Source of the DNA: Gerris lacustris
Lineage: Eukaryota; Arthropoda; Insecta; Hemiptera; Gerridae
Length of the DNA: 64,000 nt
Direction: 5' to 3'
Assembly (NCBI GenBank): GCA_951217055.1
Contig: OX578279.1
Location: 27,802,173 to 27,866,172 of the forward strand
The translations under genes were made by a program, and so were the position numbers. This document shows, one piece after another, positions 23,938 through 36,463 of this stretch; within the stretch, counting starts at the first letter, position 1; every line of letters begins with the position of its first letter. A model generated the notes under the pieces. That model was not told where the DNA came from and made no database searches. It saw nothing but the letters and a program-made list of their open reading frames with translations.

Positions 23938-24142
23938 GAGTAAAGTGCCATTATTTCCCTCGCGATAATTATCTCCCTCGGCTGCGCCTCGGGAGCTAAT
24001 TAGAGTTATTCCCTCGACTGCGCCTCGGGAATTAAAAAGTCTAATTCCCTCGGCTTCGCCTCGGGATTTAGGGACCATGGTTCCTTCGGCTTCGCCTCAA
24101 GAACCAACTTTTTTGCTCAGGGAATAATGGCTTACTTTACTC
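23938..24142. mobile_element. MITE with four GC-rich hairpins
   Basis: The ends are inverted: GAGTAAAGTGCCATTATTTC at the left and, reversed, GAGTAAAGTAAGCCATTATT at the right. Inside are four related hairpin units at 23974-23993, 24011-24030, 24046-24066 and 24081-24103, of the type CCCTCGGCTTCGCCTCGGGA, spaced 35-37 bases apart. Each unit can pair its two GC halves around a TTC or TGC loop with one T-T mismatch. The short length, terminal inverted repeats and lack of coding fit a MITE. Confidence 0.65.
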
Positions 24143-25450
24143 CCTATGTGCATAAATAACTATTTGGTCAGTTCAAGTGTAATGATTATTATATTAGTAT
24201 AATTTATGTTTTTGTTCTAATAAAATCTTTGATATTCAAAATCAAAAGTTCCTTATCGAGCACAGAATGCACTCATGCATACATGTATCTAAATACATGT
24301 AGACCGAATATTTCCTGCGTAGCGCCGCGCCATGGCGAGGCGATGCGAAGATACGATGTGCACACCGGCCCGCATAACTACAAATATATTTATACATTTT
24401 CCACGTATTATATTATATATTTTCAGTTACCCATATCAAAGTGTTCTCTATAAGTGTCTGATTGCATAATGTTAGAGTGATAAAAACAAGAATATTTGTG
24501 CTAATGGAAAAACAAAACTGCCATAGAGTTTACGAATAAAAAAAAAAAAAAAAAAAGTTTTAATAGTATTTTTTTCTTTTTTGCTCTTTCTTCTATGTCT
24601 CTTATTGTTCTACAAACATAGAGTCATAACAGAATAGAGAAATTTGCTACTTAAAATCTCTACCCTATGTGATTATTAAAGTAAAACATGTCTCTTCTCT
24701 TGAGAAGCGAGCTCTGGGAATCGATGATACATTGACTGTTAAAAATAAAACCCCTGTTAAGGCTAGTGGTTTTAAGGAAAATGTGATATTACTCGATTCT
24801 TCTGATGCTCATTTATTATTGTCTTTATTTAAGACTTTTAAATGAATTATTTTAGGCATGTTTAAAAGATTGTGTAGACTAAAATGTCGCCACGTACAAC
24901 TTAGATGTTGAAATGATTTACTCTGGGTGTCTCTATCTCGGTTTAATTTAGATAATCAAAGTACAAGAAGAAAAATAGTCAACTTGACAGGAATTAATTT
25001 GAACCAGTTTATTTTCACTACCATTTCTGCCACTACATCAATCTTATCTATCTTTGTTGCTCTTTTACTTTCTCCTTTCTTACGAGACAAAAACAAGGGG
25101 ATTAAATATTAAGGGGATTTTACTAGATTTACCCGTTTCAGGTTTTAATCACTGTTTTACGACATATTATATACTAAACATATTTCTAACATGTGTTTTT
25201 ATTTGTCTTTGTGTCCTTACGGTGTTGCAAATTTCGTATTAGGACATTAATTTAAGAGAGAAAAAATGAAATTACTTTTTTCTCAAGTATAATATTATAT
25301 GCATATACAGTATTTTATTTTAGTCCACTTAGTAATGTAGATTTATTTATCTACACAAGTAAGTAGTTTTATTTGAAAGTAAGATTTATTTGATTATTAA
25401 GAGAACGTTGAGATTATAATTTAAAACGTTTTATAGATATCCTGGATATA

Positions 25451-25452
<2 letters not shown>
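24143..25452. other. No recognised gene
   Basis: AT-rich DNA with a GC-richer spot at about 24318-24375 (CGCCGCGCCATGGCGAGGCG, itself a short hairpin) and a run of about 18 A's at 24540-24557. Open frames of 61-74 codons show no known domain. Confidence 0.55.

Positions 25453-25453
<1 letters not shown>

Positions 25454-25521
<68 letters not shown>
25454..25521. repeat. (AT)n array
   Basis: About 68 bases of AT dinucleotide. Confidence 0.95.
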
Positions 25522-25526
<5 letters not shown>

Positions 25527-26480
25527 GTGTATATGTTTCATTAATGTAATGTGGAAGACCTGCTTCCTTCCCTCTGAAAGTGCCCATACATGGTTTACGA
25601 GATAAAATTTTCATCAGGCTGAGTATGAGGATTAATTATTATGAAGTCAATTTGGAGGAAAGCAATAAACTTTACTGAGGACTAAGTATAGGGATTAATT
25701 ATTTTTGGAGGACTGGTCCCAAAATGCCTAAACATTATTAAAGACTGCTCTTACGTACAGCAATTTCTTCTATTGACTCAGACCCCTTCTATTTTATAAG
25801 TAAATGGATGGTTTAATTACAACTCCTGCCTTAAAATAGCTGTAATGTTTCGGTGTAACTAATGATAGAAATATATTTAAAAACAACGATGTAAATAAGG
25901 GTTAATTATCATTTTCGTAGCAGAAGTTTATCCCTGCTATATTATTACAACTTTATTATTTTCATTGGCTTCCAAGATAACGATAGTGATCATAAAGAAC
26001 GATATTTTGTCTTCAAATTCAAAAGTTCTTAAAACATTTGTTTTATTCTTTTAGCGTTTTGTTCTTGTGACTATACTCGTACACGTACATCAATATTTTT
26101 GTGAACACCATTACTTAGAGAGTTTGTCAAATTTAGCCCATAGATGGTTTCATAATAGTTTCAACTTTCTATTACATTACCCTATGGCGTATGTGCACAA
26201 CCTATTATTTTAGGAAATCATATATTAAAAACAAATATGTTGTTATACTTAATTTATACTCATATGGTTAATTTATACTTGTTGGTCGCGAGGAAGCGTA
26301 GAGCCGCTCTGATTGGAAGATGTGTTTGACATTCTCGCTCTTGCAATAAGGAAAAAAAACAATTTTTGATAATGTAATGCATAAGATAGGTCCTCAATAG
26401 TACGGGTAAAATAGAGGATTAAAAAAAATCGTCCATTCTTTGGTTTATAACTTCTTTTTGGCAGTATAATTAAATATTTG
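25522..26480. other. No recognised feature
   Basis: AT-rich DNA without a recognisable gene or element. Confidence 0.6.
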
Positions 26481-26488
26481 AAAATAAC

Positions 26489-27182
26489 CAGAGACCTTCA
26501 ACATAAATGCTATTTTTACGAAATGTGGCACTAAAAAGTGTGGCAATATGGCACTTATTTTGGCCAAATGTGGCATTTATTTTTCAACTTGCCGACCCCT
26601 TTCCATTGTAAAAGGGATATTAAATCGTCCAACTTGAGTCATATTAACTGTTTTATTAAAATTTGCAGGTATTTTCAATACCCTACAATGACCCACATAG
26701 ACCAGTGATGAGCTAGAGATAATGGATCTTAATCCTTAAGGTAGTGACACACTTCGCCACCTTGTTGGTGCCACTTGCTTCCGGCACTGTCTTGCGCCAC
26801 CCGAGTCTTTACTTTCTTCGGGCAGTCGAGAAATGGTGCTGTGCATGCATATCATAATGTTCGTGAAAGAAGGAAAAAAGCGTTTTTGGGTTCATGGAAT
26901 AATTTCAGACAAAACGGCGGGTGGCGCCACCTCGTGTGGCAGGTTGCATTCTATTCTCATTGGAAGGTTCGATGACGAAGTGTGTCACTACCCTAGGATA
27001 GGAATCCCTCACGTCACTTGGGGAATCCTCAGCACCTTGGAATCCTGCCCTGCAAGGGTTGTAGCAGAACCCCTTAGAATATCAGAATATTTCGATTTTT
27101 TTCTCAGAACTTGGCCCAAATAGGGCACAATGTGTGGCATTTTAGTATGGCGCCATGGCAAAAAGGCATTTGAAGGTCTCTG
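26489..27182. mobile_element. Non-autonomous hAT element with 8-bp target duplication
   Basis: Terminal inverted repeats CAGAGACCTTCAA (26489-26501) and TTGAAGGTCTCTG (27170-27182) start with the CAGNG typical of the hAT superfamily. The element is flanked by the identical 8 bases AAAATAAC at 26481-26488 and 27183-27190, the target duplication length expected for hAT. Subterminal sequence contains several TGTGGCA and TTGGCCAA motifs on both sides, likely transposase-binding repeats. There is no hAT transposase. A Harbinger-type MITE sits inside at 26740-26992, so the element without it would be about 440 bases. Confidence 0.85.
26740..26992 (+). mobile_element. PIF/Harbinger-type MITE nested in hAT element
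   Basis: Perfect 17-bp terminal inverted repeats GGTAGTGACACACTTCG (26740-26756) and its complement (26976-26992). The internal frame read from 26833 includes VKEGKKRFWVHGI, close to the RRFWVHPI motif near the N-terminus of PIF/Harbinger transposases. Adjacent bases are TAA on the left and CTA on the right, near the 3-bp TWA duplication of that superfamily but not identical. The retained piece is about 50 residues; no catalytic domain is present, so this is a deletion derivative, not an active gene. Confidence 0.6.
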
Positions 27183-27195
27183 AAAATAACCCAAC

Positions 27196-27403
27196 ATTTT
27201 AGGGGAGGGAAGGGGGTAATTAATAAAATTTTAAATTAAATTAGTCAAGTGAGGTGTATTTTTATACTTAAAGATTTTTTTTCATCATATCGCGATGAGG
27301 AATGATTCAATCAATCTGAAAATTGTCTTATTCGATTCAGCTTGATAAAATACGTATCAAAAATCACCTCACTTGATTTTATTAATTACCCCTCCCCTAA
27401 AAC
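27196..27403. mobile_element. MITE with long terminal inverted repeats
   Basis: The ends read TTTTAGGGGAGGG (27197) and CCCTCCCCTAAAA (ending 27402). Inward they continue to pair as GGTAATTAATAAAATT with AATTTTATTAATTACC-like sequence, and TCAAGTGAGGTG (27244) with CACCTCACTTGA (27364). The total is about 207 bases with arms near 60 bases. It sits only 14 bases beyond the hAT element. The class is not certain. Confidence 0.75.
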
Positions 27404-28189
27404 TCATTATTCCAAAATATTACGGACTCCTTAGATATTCAATACCACTATTCAATTCTAAGGTGAATTCTAGGTGAATTACCAAGTTTTATGCCTGGAC
27501 GATTTTTTCTTTTTTGGACAGTTTTTGGACTATTTTACCTGTACTACTCATGGAGTGGATATCGCTAGTAAGACAAACACGAAAGCACAATTAAAAATTT
27601 ATTATTTAAAGCTAGCTTTTGGCCTCCCGTTCTTGCCCAGAACCGATAATGAACAACAATATCGATATGATAGGCCGTTTATTTAAATGAAATTACCGTA
27701 CATTATCTTTCAAAATTGTTTTCGTATTTTTAGATTTTGGTAACAGCAAAGTTTTGTGATTTTCATGGTCCCTGTGTTCAAGATATTAAAAAAAGTTTTT
27801 TCCTTTTCTTCAGCAGCTTATTACAAAAAAACTTTATTAAAAGTTTGTTTTTTTTAAAAGAAAAAAAAAAAAAAATCTTAATTGATTAAAAGTCCTGTAA
27901 GTTTTACGAAACATTTTATCACGATACCTTAAATTATTTTAGTAAAGAAAGTAATTAAATAATTTAAATTAACCAAGACACGATGCTAAAAGAAGAATTT
28001 TAAAAGCCTTAAAATAAACAAAAATTTGTTAAGCAATTCTATGTACAACATTTTGCTTCAAGTAAAATATATATTTAAGTAAACATTTATTTTTATTAAT
28101 TAATATATTTTAATGAAACTCTTTTTAATGACTTCCTTTGATTTGTTACTTGGGGATATTTTTGTCTTTTTCTCTCTCTCTCATAATAT
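27404..28189. other. No recognised feature
   Basis: AT-rich DNA with an A-run near 27858-27875. No gene seen. Confidence 0.6.

Positions 28190-28287
<98 letters not shown>
28189..28287. repeat. Compound (CA)n(TA)n(TG)n microsatellite
   Basis: A self-complementary compound array: about 11 CA units, about 27 TA units, and about 12 TG units. The CA part can pair with the TG part, so the whole is a perfect palindrome by composition. Confidence 0.95.
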
Positions 28288-28918
28288 AAAATAATCAAAT
28301 TTAATATTGCTTAAAAATAAGTGTGACTCCATTGGGAATCGAAACAGATCCAAATCTCTTGTTACCATTTGTCCAATAATAGGACGCGGAGAAGATATGT
28401 GCCACACTTATCGGCAGACTATTCTATTTACGTATATTATATATTATGTACATTCCTGTAAAACTATGTTTTTGTATTATATTTCTACATTCTATGTAGA
28501 ATGAGTTATCGAATTCATTATTTGCGGACATCCTTTGTTGAAATAAATCAAATTAATTCTTTTGGAAATTAATCAATTTCTTCTTCTATTCATTTTCTTA
28601 CTATATTTCAATATTTTATTGTATTTTTTAAAAAAGAATATTAAAATACTCTTATATTTAAAATGTCAAAAGAATAAAAATAACAATCAATAATAGCTTA
28701 TTTGCAAGGTGTTTATGGACCCTTATTTGGGGTACATCTGTCAATTTTATATTGAGGGAAAAAGCAAGATCATCTACAAATTTTATGGTCGAGGTGAATT
28801 GTGAGGTTAGAAACGTATGATGGGGAACTGGTGATTTTCAAAGGATCTGTGATTGAAGGGATTGGAGTCTATTAGAATTTGAGCGCTTGATGCTACCTCA
28901 GAGCTCAATTCCGTAGGT

Positions 28919-29740
28919 CTAAATGGGTTTAAGGATTGAATTATAAATTAGGATCTTATTATAAAGGGATAGGTGGTATCTTTGATCAAGTAGTTTTAAT
29001 CGTCTGTTAGTGTGGGTACGTTTAGTTTTAGAGTGTTGAGTCCAAATCAATCGTCGATCAAGATATAGGCCAAGGTATCTTACGGAAGCGGATTTTAGGA
29101 TCACTCCTTGGTTCAGAACGACTGGAGGACGAGTTGAATGCCTGGGAGTTAAAGTGACATAACACAGTTTTCCGCTCATTCAATTTTTCTCTAGTTCCTC
29201 AACCAAGGTTCAAGGAGGATAAGATAGTGTTGGATGTTGGAAGCTGCCATGTTAAGATCGTGGGGAGCGAAAAAATTATATTTGTGATCGACGAAGGTAG
29301 TTAATTGAGTACTTGGGTATTATGGAATTTTAGATGTATAAAAAGAGTACAACAAAGGACCTAAAATGCTTCCTTGTGTTACACCAGCAAGTATAGGACG
29401 CTTAGGTGAGCGAGAAGAGCCACAGCTTACATGGAATTATCTTTTATGGAGATAATATTTAAGGATAAGGTTGTAGGCCCAGAAGAAAGGATCCTCCTTA
29501 GTTTCCACAGGAGACCCTAGTGCCAAATCCTGTCTATGGCCTGGACCTCATCTACGAAGACCCCAGTGCTATAATTATTTCAATCAAGGGAGGACGAGAT
29601 GGAGTAGACAATACGGTGACACTGTTGGTTGGTTGGATGTTGATAACGGAAGCCAAACTGATAAAATATTGGACGAGTGGAATATTTTTGAGATGCATCT
29701 TAAAAGAAGTTTTTCTAGGAATTTATCGAATGTAGGAAGA
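28919..29740 (-). pseudogene. Non-LTR retrotransposon reverse transcriptase remnant (Jockey-like)
   Basis: Read on the minus strand, an upstream piece (about 29345-29395) translates to AGVTQGSILGPLLYSFYTS, matching the conserved PQGSxLGPLLYxxY block of reverse transcriptases. Downstream, the frame 29179-28919 contains SVRYLGLYLDRRLIWTQH and LSLYNKILIYNSILKPI, matching the C-terminal part of Jockey-like RT proteins. The region that should hold F/YADD reads as FVDH, so the catalytic aspartates are not intact. Frameshifts and stops separate the pieces. It is a dead LINE fragment lacking its 5' end. Confidence 0.8.
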
Positions 29741-29888
29741 AGGCGAATTTGACAATAAATAGGTTATGAAAAGGAATATATCAAGCAATATCGAAAATAA
29801 AATTTTCTCTAAAATGAAAAAATAACACAATACAATATTAGTAGTTGTGTAAAAAATATTAATGTAATGACAAGATTCCTTTTTATTT

Positions 29889-30012
29889 CTAATAATTGGT
29901 TTATATGGAAAATGTATTTCCTTCTTCAAGGTAATCTGAATAATTACTGTTATTCTCAATCATTACCTTGGAGAAGGAAATACATTTTCCGAAACGTTGG
30001 TAAACTAAAATA
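29889..30012. mobile_element. Small fold-back with hammerhead-like half
   Basis: Inverted arms 29889-29935 and 29966-30012 share GGAAAATGTATTTCCTTCTTC. On the + strand, the right arm reads stem I UUACC (29971-29975), UUGGAGA, an extra A, a GGAAA/UUUCC hairpin, GAAA, CGUU, and the stem I partner GGUAA, the same layout as the better cores at 7007 and 35459 but with two changes in the CUGANGA core. The CCTTG and GAAACG pieces tie it to the 20.0-20.9 kb fold-back. Confidence 0.5.
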
Positions 30013-31590
30013 ATATTTTTTACTATTGACTTTTGTTCTTGAAAAACATTTTCTGCCTCCTATATTTCTTCTTGCTCATTAGTTTAATAGCTTGTAGTCG
30101 GAATTATTTGAAAGAACTAGCTCTGAATTCATACTGTGTTTGCTGATTCAATATAAGGTAAAAGAGGGAACAAAATTTATGTTATGTAAGCTTAGAAAAT
30201 GAAGGGGTACTGAGAAAGGCATAGATCAAGATTTAGAAAAGCAGCAACATTGATATAAATGGGCTCTTTTTCCTTTGCAGATCCCCTTTTCCGCATCTTT
30301 TTTTAACATTTTCTTTTAAAAAAAGATTTATTTTTACTTGATAATGTGAAATAATTAGTCTTTTAATCTTACTTGATAGTCAGTAGTTAATTTAATGAGC
30401 TACATCAAGACACTTTTATTTTTTAAGCCTTTATCGAGGTGGCAAAGTTTTATATTTATTAAATCTTTATGAGAGGTTTACTAAATGAAACCTTAAAATT
30501 TCTTTATAATTAAATTAGTAAAATTTCCTAAAACGGCATTTAAGATTAGAGCTCTTTATCTCGGAAGAAAAGAGACCATAATGCCCTTTTAGATACTTTT
30601 ATTAAACTTCCTAATTCCTAAAGGCCAGGCTTACAAGGTATATCTTAGGTTTATCAGATCTAAGTTATTGTTAAATTTTTGTTTTAACTTATTCTCTTGG
30701 ACATTGCAGTCACATGTTATAGAATAATTAAACCAAAGTTTTCTTAGTCTTTATAGCCCCTCTGTGGGCACCCCTGATCATAAGAGGCTAATAATGTTTT
30801 TTTGTTTGTGTTTTTCCTCGTGGGAACTTTTTTTTAAAAAAAAGTCGGAAGCAGTATGACCTTGTTCTCATATGCGGATCCAAGGTGCAAACCTGGTTTA
30901 ATAATCCATCTTATAGTATGCTATCCTCTTTAAGCAAGCTGATAGACCCACAGAAAGTGAGTACCTTGCTTAGGGGGAGTAACCTTAGTTCTTCAATCGG
31001 TAGGATGGCAAAACCAAAGATTTTCCACCTCAGGCGGGTTAATGCAGGGCAGCTGCTAATAATGGGTTTCATTTAATTAATATATTTAATTATTAATAAA
31101 GGGAGCCTTTAATATTAACACGTGAATGTTAGAAGAGAATATGCAATGAGTGGTGTTTTAAAAATACAACTCGTGTATAATTATAAACTATAAGAATAGT
31201 ATTACATACCTATATTAAAAACATTTCTAGACGATTATTATTCTTGTATAAAACCCGGCGAAGCTTAAAAGAATTGCTTTCTTTTCATTGATTTCATAGC
31301 ATTTTAACCTGTATAAAACCATCCTGTAAAGGTATTGAAAGATAAGAGTATAAAATAATACAAGAAACCACGTTAGCAATAATATGTTCCAGTGACGACA
31401 ATAGATTATATAAGGGAAGCAAACAGTAGCCGAACAGAGAAAAGCCTGTCTCGTGTTCCAGTTAAAATTAACCATATTCCATTGTAGTTTACTAGGTAAC
31501 ACGCAATCTTTACGCCCAAACCCTTGCTTTTCATTACTCTTTATTCATATACTCCAGCCCTAAAGGCCACATATTGAATACTTTAGTATT
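30013..31590. other. No recognised gene
   Basis: AT-rich DNA. Open frames at 30885-31076 (plus) and 31227-31502 (minus) have no domain I can name and no supporting structure. Confidence 0.5.
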
Positions 31591-31597
31591 AACTATA

Positions 31598-32178
31598 TAG
31601 TCCACAGGCCACCATAAGAAGTGAGTCGCTGATTGATAAAGTTTTCTTACCTTATGGAATCGCTTATTTATGCCGTGTCCACCGATGAATTGGGTATATG
31701 GCAACTGGGGGCTGGGCCATTTCTTTTTTGTTGACATGTCAAACTTGCCCTTCTGCGGGAACATTGAAAAGAGATAGATAAAGTTTTTATTTTCACAGGA
31801 TCGTTTAATTAAATTATTTCAAAAACAGTGGTAAAGGTGGCCACCGATACGAGTGGGCCGTTTTCTTTTCAACGCCCCCGCAGAGCGATATGTTTGAGGC
31901 GGTGGCCACCCCAAACGGCCCACTCTTATCGGTGGCCACGTGTACCACTGTTTTTGAAATAATTTAATTAAACGATCCTGTGAAAATCAAAACTTTATCT
32001 ATCTCTTTTCAATGTTCCCGCAGAAGGGCAAGTTTGGCATGTCAACAAAAAAGAAATGGCCCAGCCCCCAGTTGCCATATACCCAATTCATCGGTGGACA
32101 CGGCATAAATAAGCGATTCCATAAGGTAAGAAAACTTTATCAATCAGCGACTCACTTCTTATGGTGGCCTGTGGACTA
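31598..32178. mobile_element. Palindromic element with exon-like arm segment, copy 1
   Basis: Two inverted arms of about 265 bases (31598-31861 and 31914-32178) begin TAGTCCACAGGCCACC and flank a loop of about 50 bases. Each arm carries an exon-like block, described separately. A second copy is at 41693-42280. The arms have only a few differences. The element has no transposase and no clear target duplication. Its terminal repeat and dispersed copies indicate mobility. I cannot assign it to a superfamily. Confidence 0.75.
32024..32125 (+). other. Exon-like segment inside palindrome arm (34 codons)
   Basis: A block of exactly 34 codons is preceded by a pyrimidine tract and AG (TATCTCTTTTCAATGTTCCC then GCAG) and followed by GTAAGA, as at splice acceptor and donor sites. 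It reads KGKFGMSTKKKWPSP and then QLPYTQFIGGHGINKRFHK. The left arm has it on the minus strand, with a similar translation. In the other element copy (about 42119-42229) it is 36 codons because of an in-frame 6-base difference. I do not recognise the protein. A captured host exon is an inference. Confidence 0.45.
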
Positions 32179-32289
32179 ATACTGAAAATTTAATCTATAA
32201 AAATAATAAAATTTAAAATTTAATCTATAAAGTTACTTTAATCAATAAGTTATAAGTGTAATTTTTTAATAAGTACCTGCGACTGAGAA

Positions 32290-32400
32290 GGTATGCTATA
32301 GACAGTATCGAATTCTAGTAAGAGATGGCGAAATTATTCAATTTTGAGATGTTGGTGGATTTACTCGTTTAGAGTCCAAAAATGTGACTTTAAAGGCGCG
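32290..32400 (+). repeat. CTTTCTC-hairpin repeat fragment
   Basis: Short 5' part of the family: GAGATGGCGAAATTATTCAA, then TTTTGAGATGTTGGTGGATT and TACTCGTTTAGAGTCC. The rest of the repeat is missing. Confidence 0.5.
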
Positions 32401-32512
32401 TAATCTCGTAACTTTCCTTCGGTCGACGTTTGACGTGACTTTCGAATGTCAACTGTCTGCACGCACGGCTATCGGTTCTAGCGTCCACCGTCAATTGTAA
32501 TTCGGTTTTGAT

Positions 32513-32770
32513 ATGGATTTGGCTATTGTTCGTCTCCTACTGTAGCAGGAGGAAGCTGAGGATGTGATGTTAAAGTTATTATCAAATATTGATTCGATTG
32601 ATCCTATGTATGAAGCCCATCAAGTAGAGGGGCGCTAGCGTGTTTTAATTATGATACTTCTTATGGACAAAGAAACAAAGTTTCGAGAGTACATCAGTCT
32701 CAGCCGTACACTTTTCGAACGCGATTTGGCCTATATTGATTATCCTCTTACCTTTTTGATTGAATTCTCT
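32513..32770 (+). pseudogene. Possible PIF/Harbinger transposase N-terminal remnant
   Basis: A single frame with two in-frame TAG codons (32543 and about 32636) starts MDLAIVRLLL and later reads DKETKFREYISLSRTLFERD followed by LAYIDYPL. The pattern of a short acidic helix, then K-F-R-x-Y-x-x-x-S-x-x-x-F and an I-D segment resembles the region after the RRFWVHP motif in Harbinger-like transposases. The catalytic domain is absent. The assignment rests on pattern memory, so I hold it loosely. Confidence 0.4.
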
Positions 32771-33640
32771 AGCAAAACAATTTAAGTAAATCATAATTAA
32801 AAAAATTAGCAGAACTTTCTAACGAAAGGGAAGTTAAAATTCACAAAAAAATAGCTTAAGAGTTACAGCCGTAAAGAACTGAGCTTGATATGTTAATTTG
32901 ATTAGGAGATAACAATTAAAAATTTAAGGGAAGAAAAGATTACAAGTGTGGAAAAGATTACAAGTGTTGAAAAGATAACAAGCTATAAGGGAGGTGATAT
33001 TTACTTGGCCAAGAAAATGTTAGAGACTAAATAAAGAGAAGGTATGTTAGGGGAAATTAAGTAAGGAGGAAATTAGTGAAGAACCTAAGAAAGACAGGTA
33101 AATACATATATAGCAAAGATAATCAATAGAGAGAGATAAAATATTGTGAATGTACTAGCATAAATCGAAATGAAATAGTAAATGAGTGTAAAAATATAGA
33201 AATTTCTAATAAATTTGTGCTGGTGTTTTGTTTTTGTCCCTCTATAAATGTTTTCCCCCCATTTCTTGCTATACCCTATAAGTAATGTTCCTGTCTGCTG
33301 TCTTGATATGAAAGTAGAGCTAAAACTACAGGTCCGATCTTACTTATTCAGTACAGTCTTGATGGGGCAAATCGAAAAATAGTTACTAAATGTCGAGGTG
33401 CTGTCTCCAAAAATTGTAAATATATATGTTTTATCTATTTATATATAGACAATAATAATAGCTTTTCAGGCACTTTTTTAGGCAAAAGAATCCCTTTATT
33501 ATTGCTAAAAGGTTCCTTTGCCGTTATTCACTCTTTAATAACAATAATAATTATGAAATGAGTAATAACCCTGTAATAACCCTGGCAGTTGATCGGGACT
33601 AAAACCCAAAAGAAAAAAGAAAAAAGAAAAAAAATAACAA
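32771..33640. other. No recognised feature
   Basis: AT-rich DNA with short A-rich repeats such as GAAAAGATTACAAGTG (twice near 32935-32965). No gene seen. Confidence 0.55.
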
Positions 33641-33649
33641 TAATATTTT

Positions 33650-34925
33650 TAATTTCCCATTCTTAACTAAATGATTAATTATCCAATCTGATTTAGAATT
33701 ACTTTCTTCCAACTTTCTCTTTTCTTAGCTGTCCTGTGCCATAGCCATAGTCTACTCAGTCTTTCCACTGATTCATTGTTCCATCTTCTATCTGGTCTTC
33801 CTCTGTTTCTTATATTCCCATACGATGTCCACTCTGTTACCAACTTAGTCCATCTTTCATGTTTTATTCTGTAAATGTGTTTTGCCCATTTTCACTTTAA
33901 CATAGGCCTTTTCTTCATCAGAATTTTCGTTCCACTTTTAATTATTAGTTTTCTATTTCTAATTTTTTCCTTTTTACTGATACCATTCATTGATCTTAGC
34001 ATCAGGCACTGTTTCGATACTAATCTTTGGTCCTTATTCTGAGTAAGTGGCCAGGTCTGACAGCCTTATAAAATCGTGGGGAAACGCAGCTCTGTAATGT
34101 TTTGTCCTTTACACTAGAAGATATATTGCCTTTCAAAATTTTCTTTAGAGAACAGTACGTCTTTCAATCTAATCTTATCCTTTTGTTCACCTCAATATTC
34201 TGTGTATCGTTAAGCAATACAAGTTGGCCTAGGTAAACGTATTTTGTTACATCCTCTTTTGTATATTCATCGACCACTAAGTGGGTTTTAATTCTGCTTG
34301 ATAATACTTTTGTATTCGACTAGTCAACTGTAAGTAAGACCATATTTTTGACTTTCGTTTACTATCTGATCTAGCATCTCCTTTAATATCTCTTCATTTG
34401 GTGCAAATTTCATTATGTCACCTGCAAACCGCTGGTTGTTTAACTTCTTGCCATCAATGTTGAGTCCCAGCTCCTCTCGAGCTCCCTGAATGAAAATGAA
34501 ATAAGATTACTGACATTGGGCAACCTTGTCTTATGTCGAATTCTCTTCCATTCTTCTCTGAGGTAATGAATGCCTTGCTATTGTCATAAATATTCTTGAT
34601 GACTTCTGTATAATCCTCATTCTCCCTTCCTTTCTAAGTGCTTTCCATATCTCCTCGTGTTCAAGTGAGTAAAAAGCTTTATTGAAGTCTATAAAACATT
34701 ACATTAGAGGTAAATTAGAGTATATTCGTTACATTTCTCCATCACTTGTCCTAGTGTGTGTAGCTGATCCTGTGTTGAGAAGCCTGGTCTAAATATCGCC
34801 TGTTCTATTAGTGAAATTGGTATATATCTCCTACAATTTGCTGCTGGATTATTCTAGTGAAGAGCTTATACCAAACAGACGTTAAACCGATCGGCCAGTA
34901 TGCGTTTGTTGTTATCATTATCTTT
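33650..34925 (-). pseudogene. RTE-like LINE reverse transcriptase remnant and 3' end
   Basis: Minus-strand pieces in the correct order for a non-LTR reverse transcriptase: [20 protein letters not shown] (about 34900), AIFRPGFSTQDQLHTLGQVM (about 34800), a block like FNKAFYSLEHEEIWKALRKE (about 34690), RFAGDIMKFAPNEEILKEML (about 34430), and a C-terminal RWNNESVERLSRLWLWHRTA block (about 33770). The catalytic FADD motif reads FAGD here. Several frameshifts and stops break it. The order and motifs fit an RTE-type LINE truncated at its 5' side close to the (AT)n array at 35027. Confidence 0.85.
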
Positions 34926-35022
34926 TCTTATGGTTTTCTTTATATTGTTCAAAATTGTATGGTAAATATGCTTAATTCCATTTTTAAAGATGATAGAGCT
35001 CAAAAATATAGCAAAATTGGGA

Positions 35023-35578
<556 letters not shown>

Positions 35579-35611
35579 TTATATATTTTCCGGTCGAGTT
35601 GAGCTTCTGTG

Positions 35612-35899
<288 letters not shown>

Positions 35900-36463
35900 A
35901 AAATAAATTCCAATATGCCATATTAAATAAAAATACCAAGTTCAAGATTCCGATAATTTTTCAGCTAAATAATTTTTGTAAAGATGTTTAGTTTAACAAT
36001 TGTAAATATGTTTGATATAAATCAACTTAATTAGATATTATTGCATTTAAATTCAGTGAAACTCTGAATATTAGTGTTCGGGAGTGTTCAGTATGTAAGA
36101 GAAAGTATTGTTTTTGGTTTTCGTACCAATGTTTTTTGTTGGACACTATATATTTTAACCTTGCATTATTTAAACATCTATTAAGTATCTATCCTAAGAG
36201 AGGGAAAAATATACAATAAATAAATTATAACCCGTGTTTCATTGTAGTTTGTTTGACATAAATTTGTTATAATCTTTAAACAGAAATAGAAGTATGGCAA
36301 ATTCGTCACGTTATACATTTTTCGATGCGATCAATTTTTTGGTACGTTAAACAAGTTTTACCTCTCTTCGAATCAAACGCTGATTTTTGTTATTCTTCGG
36401 TTATTGTACAATATTTCGCAATCACTAATGGTAGATAAATGCTCGTGCACACCTGTCATCATT
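35900..36463. other. No recognised feature
   Basis: AT-rich DNA without recognisable genes. Confidence 0.6.

Noticed and set aside
30885..31502. Frames of 63 and 91 codons on opposite strands
   Set aside because: No recognisable motif and composition typical of noncoding AT-rich DNA.
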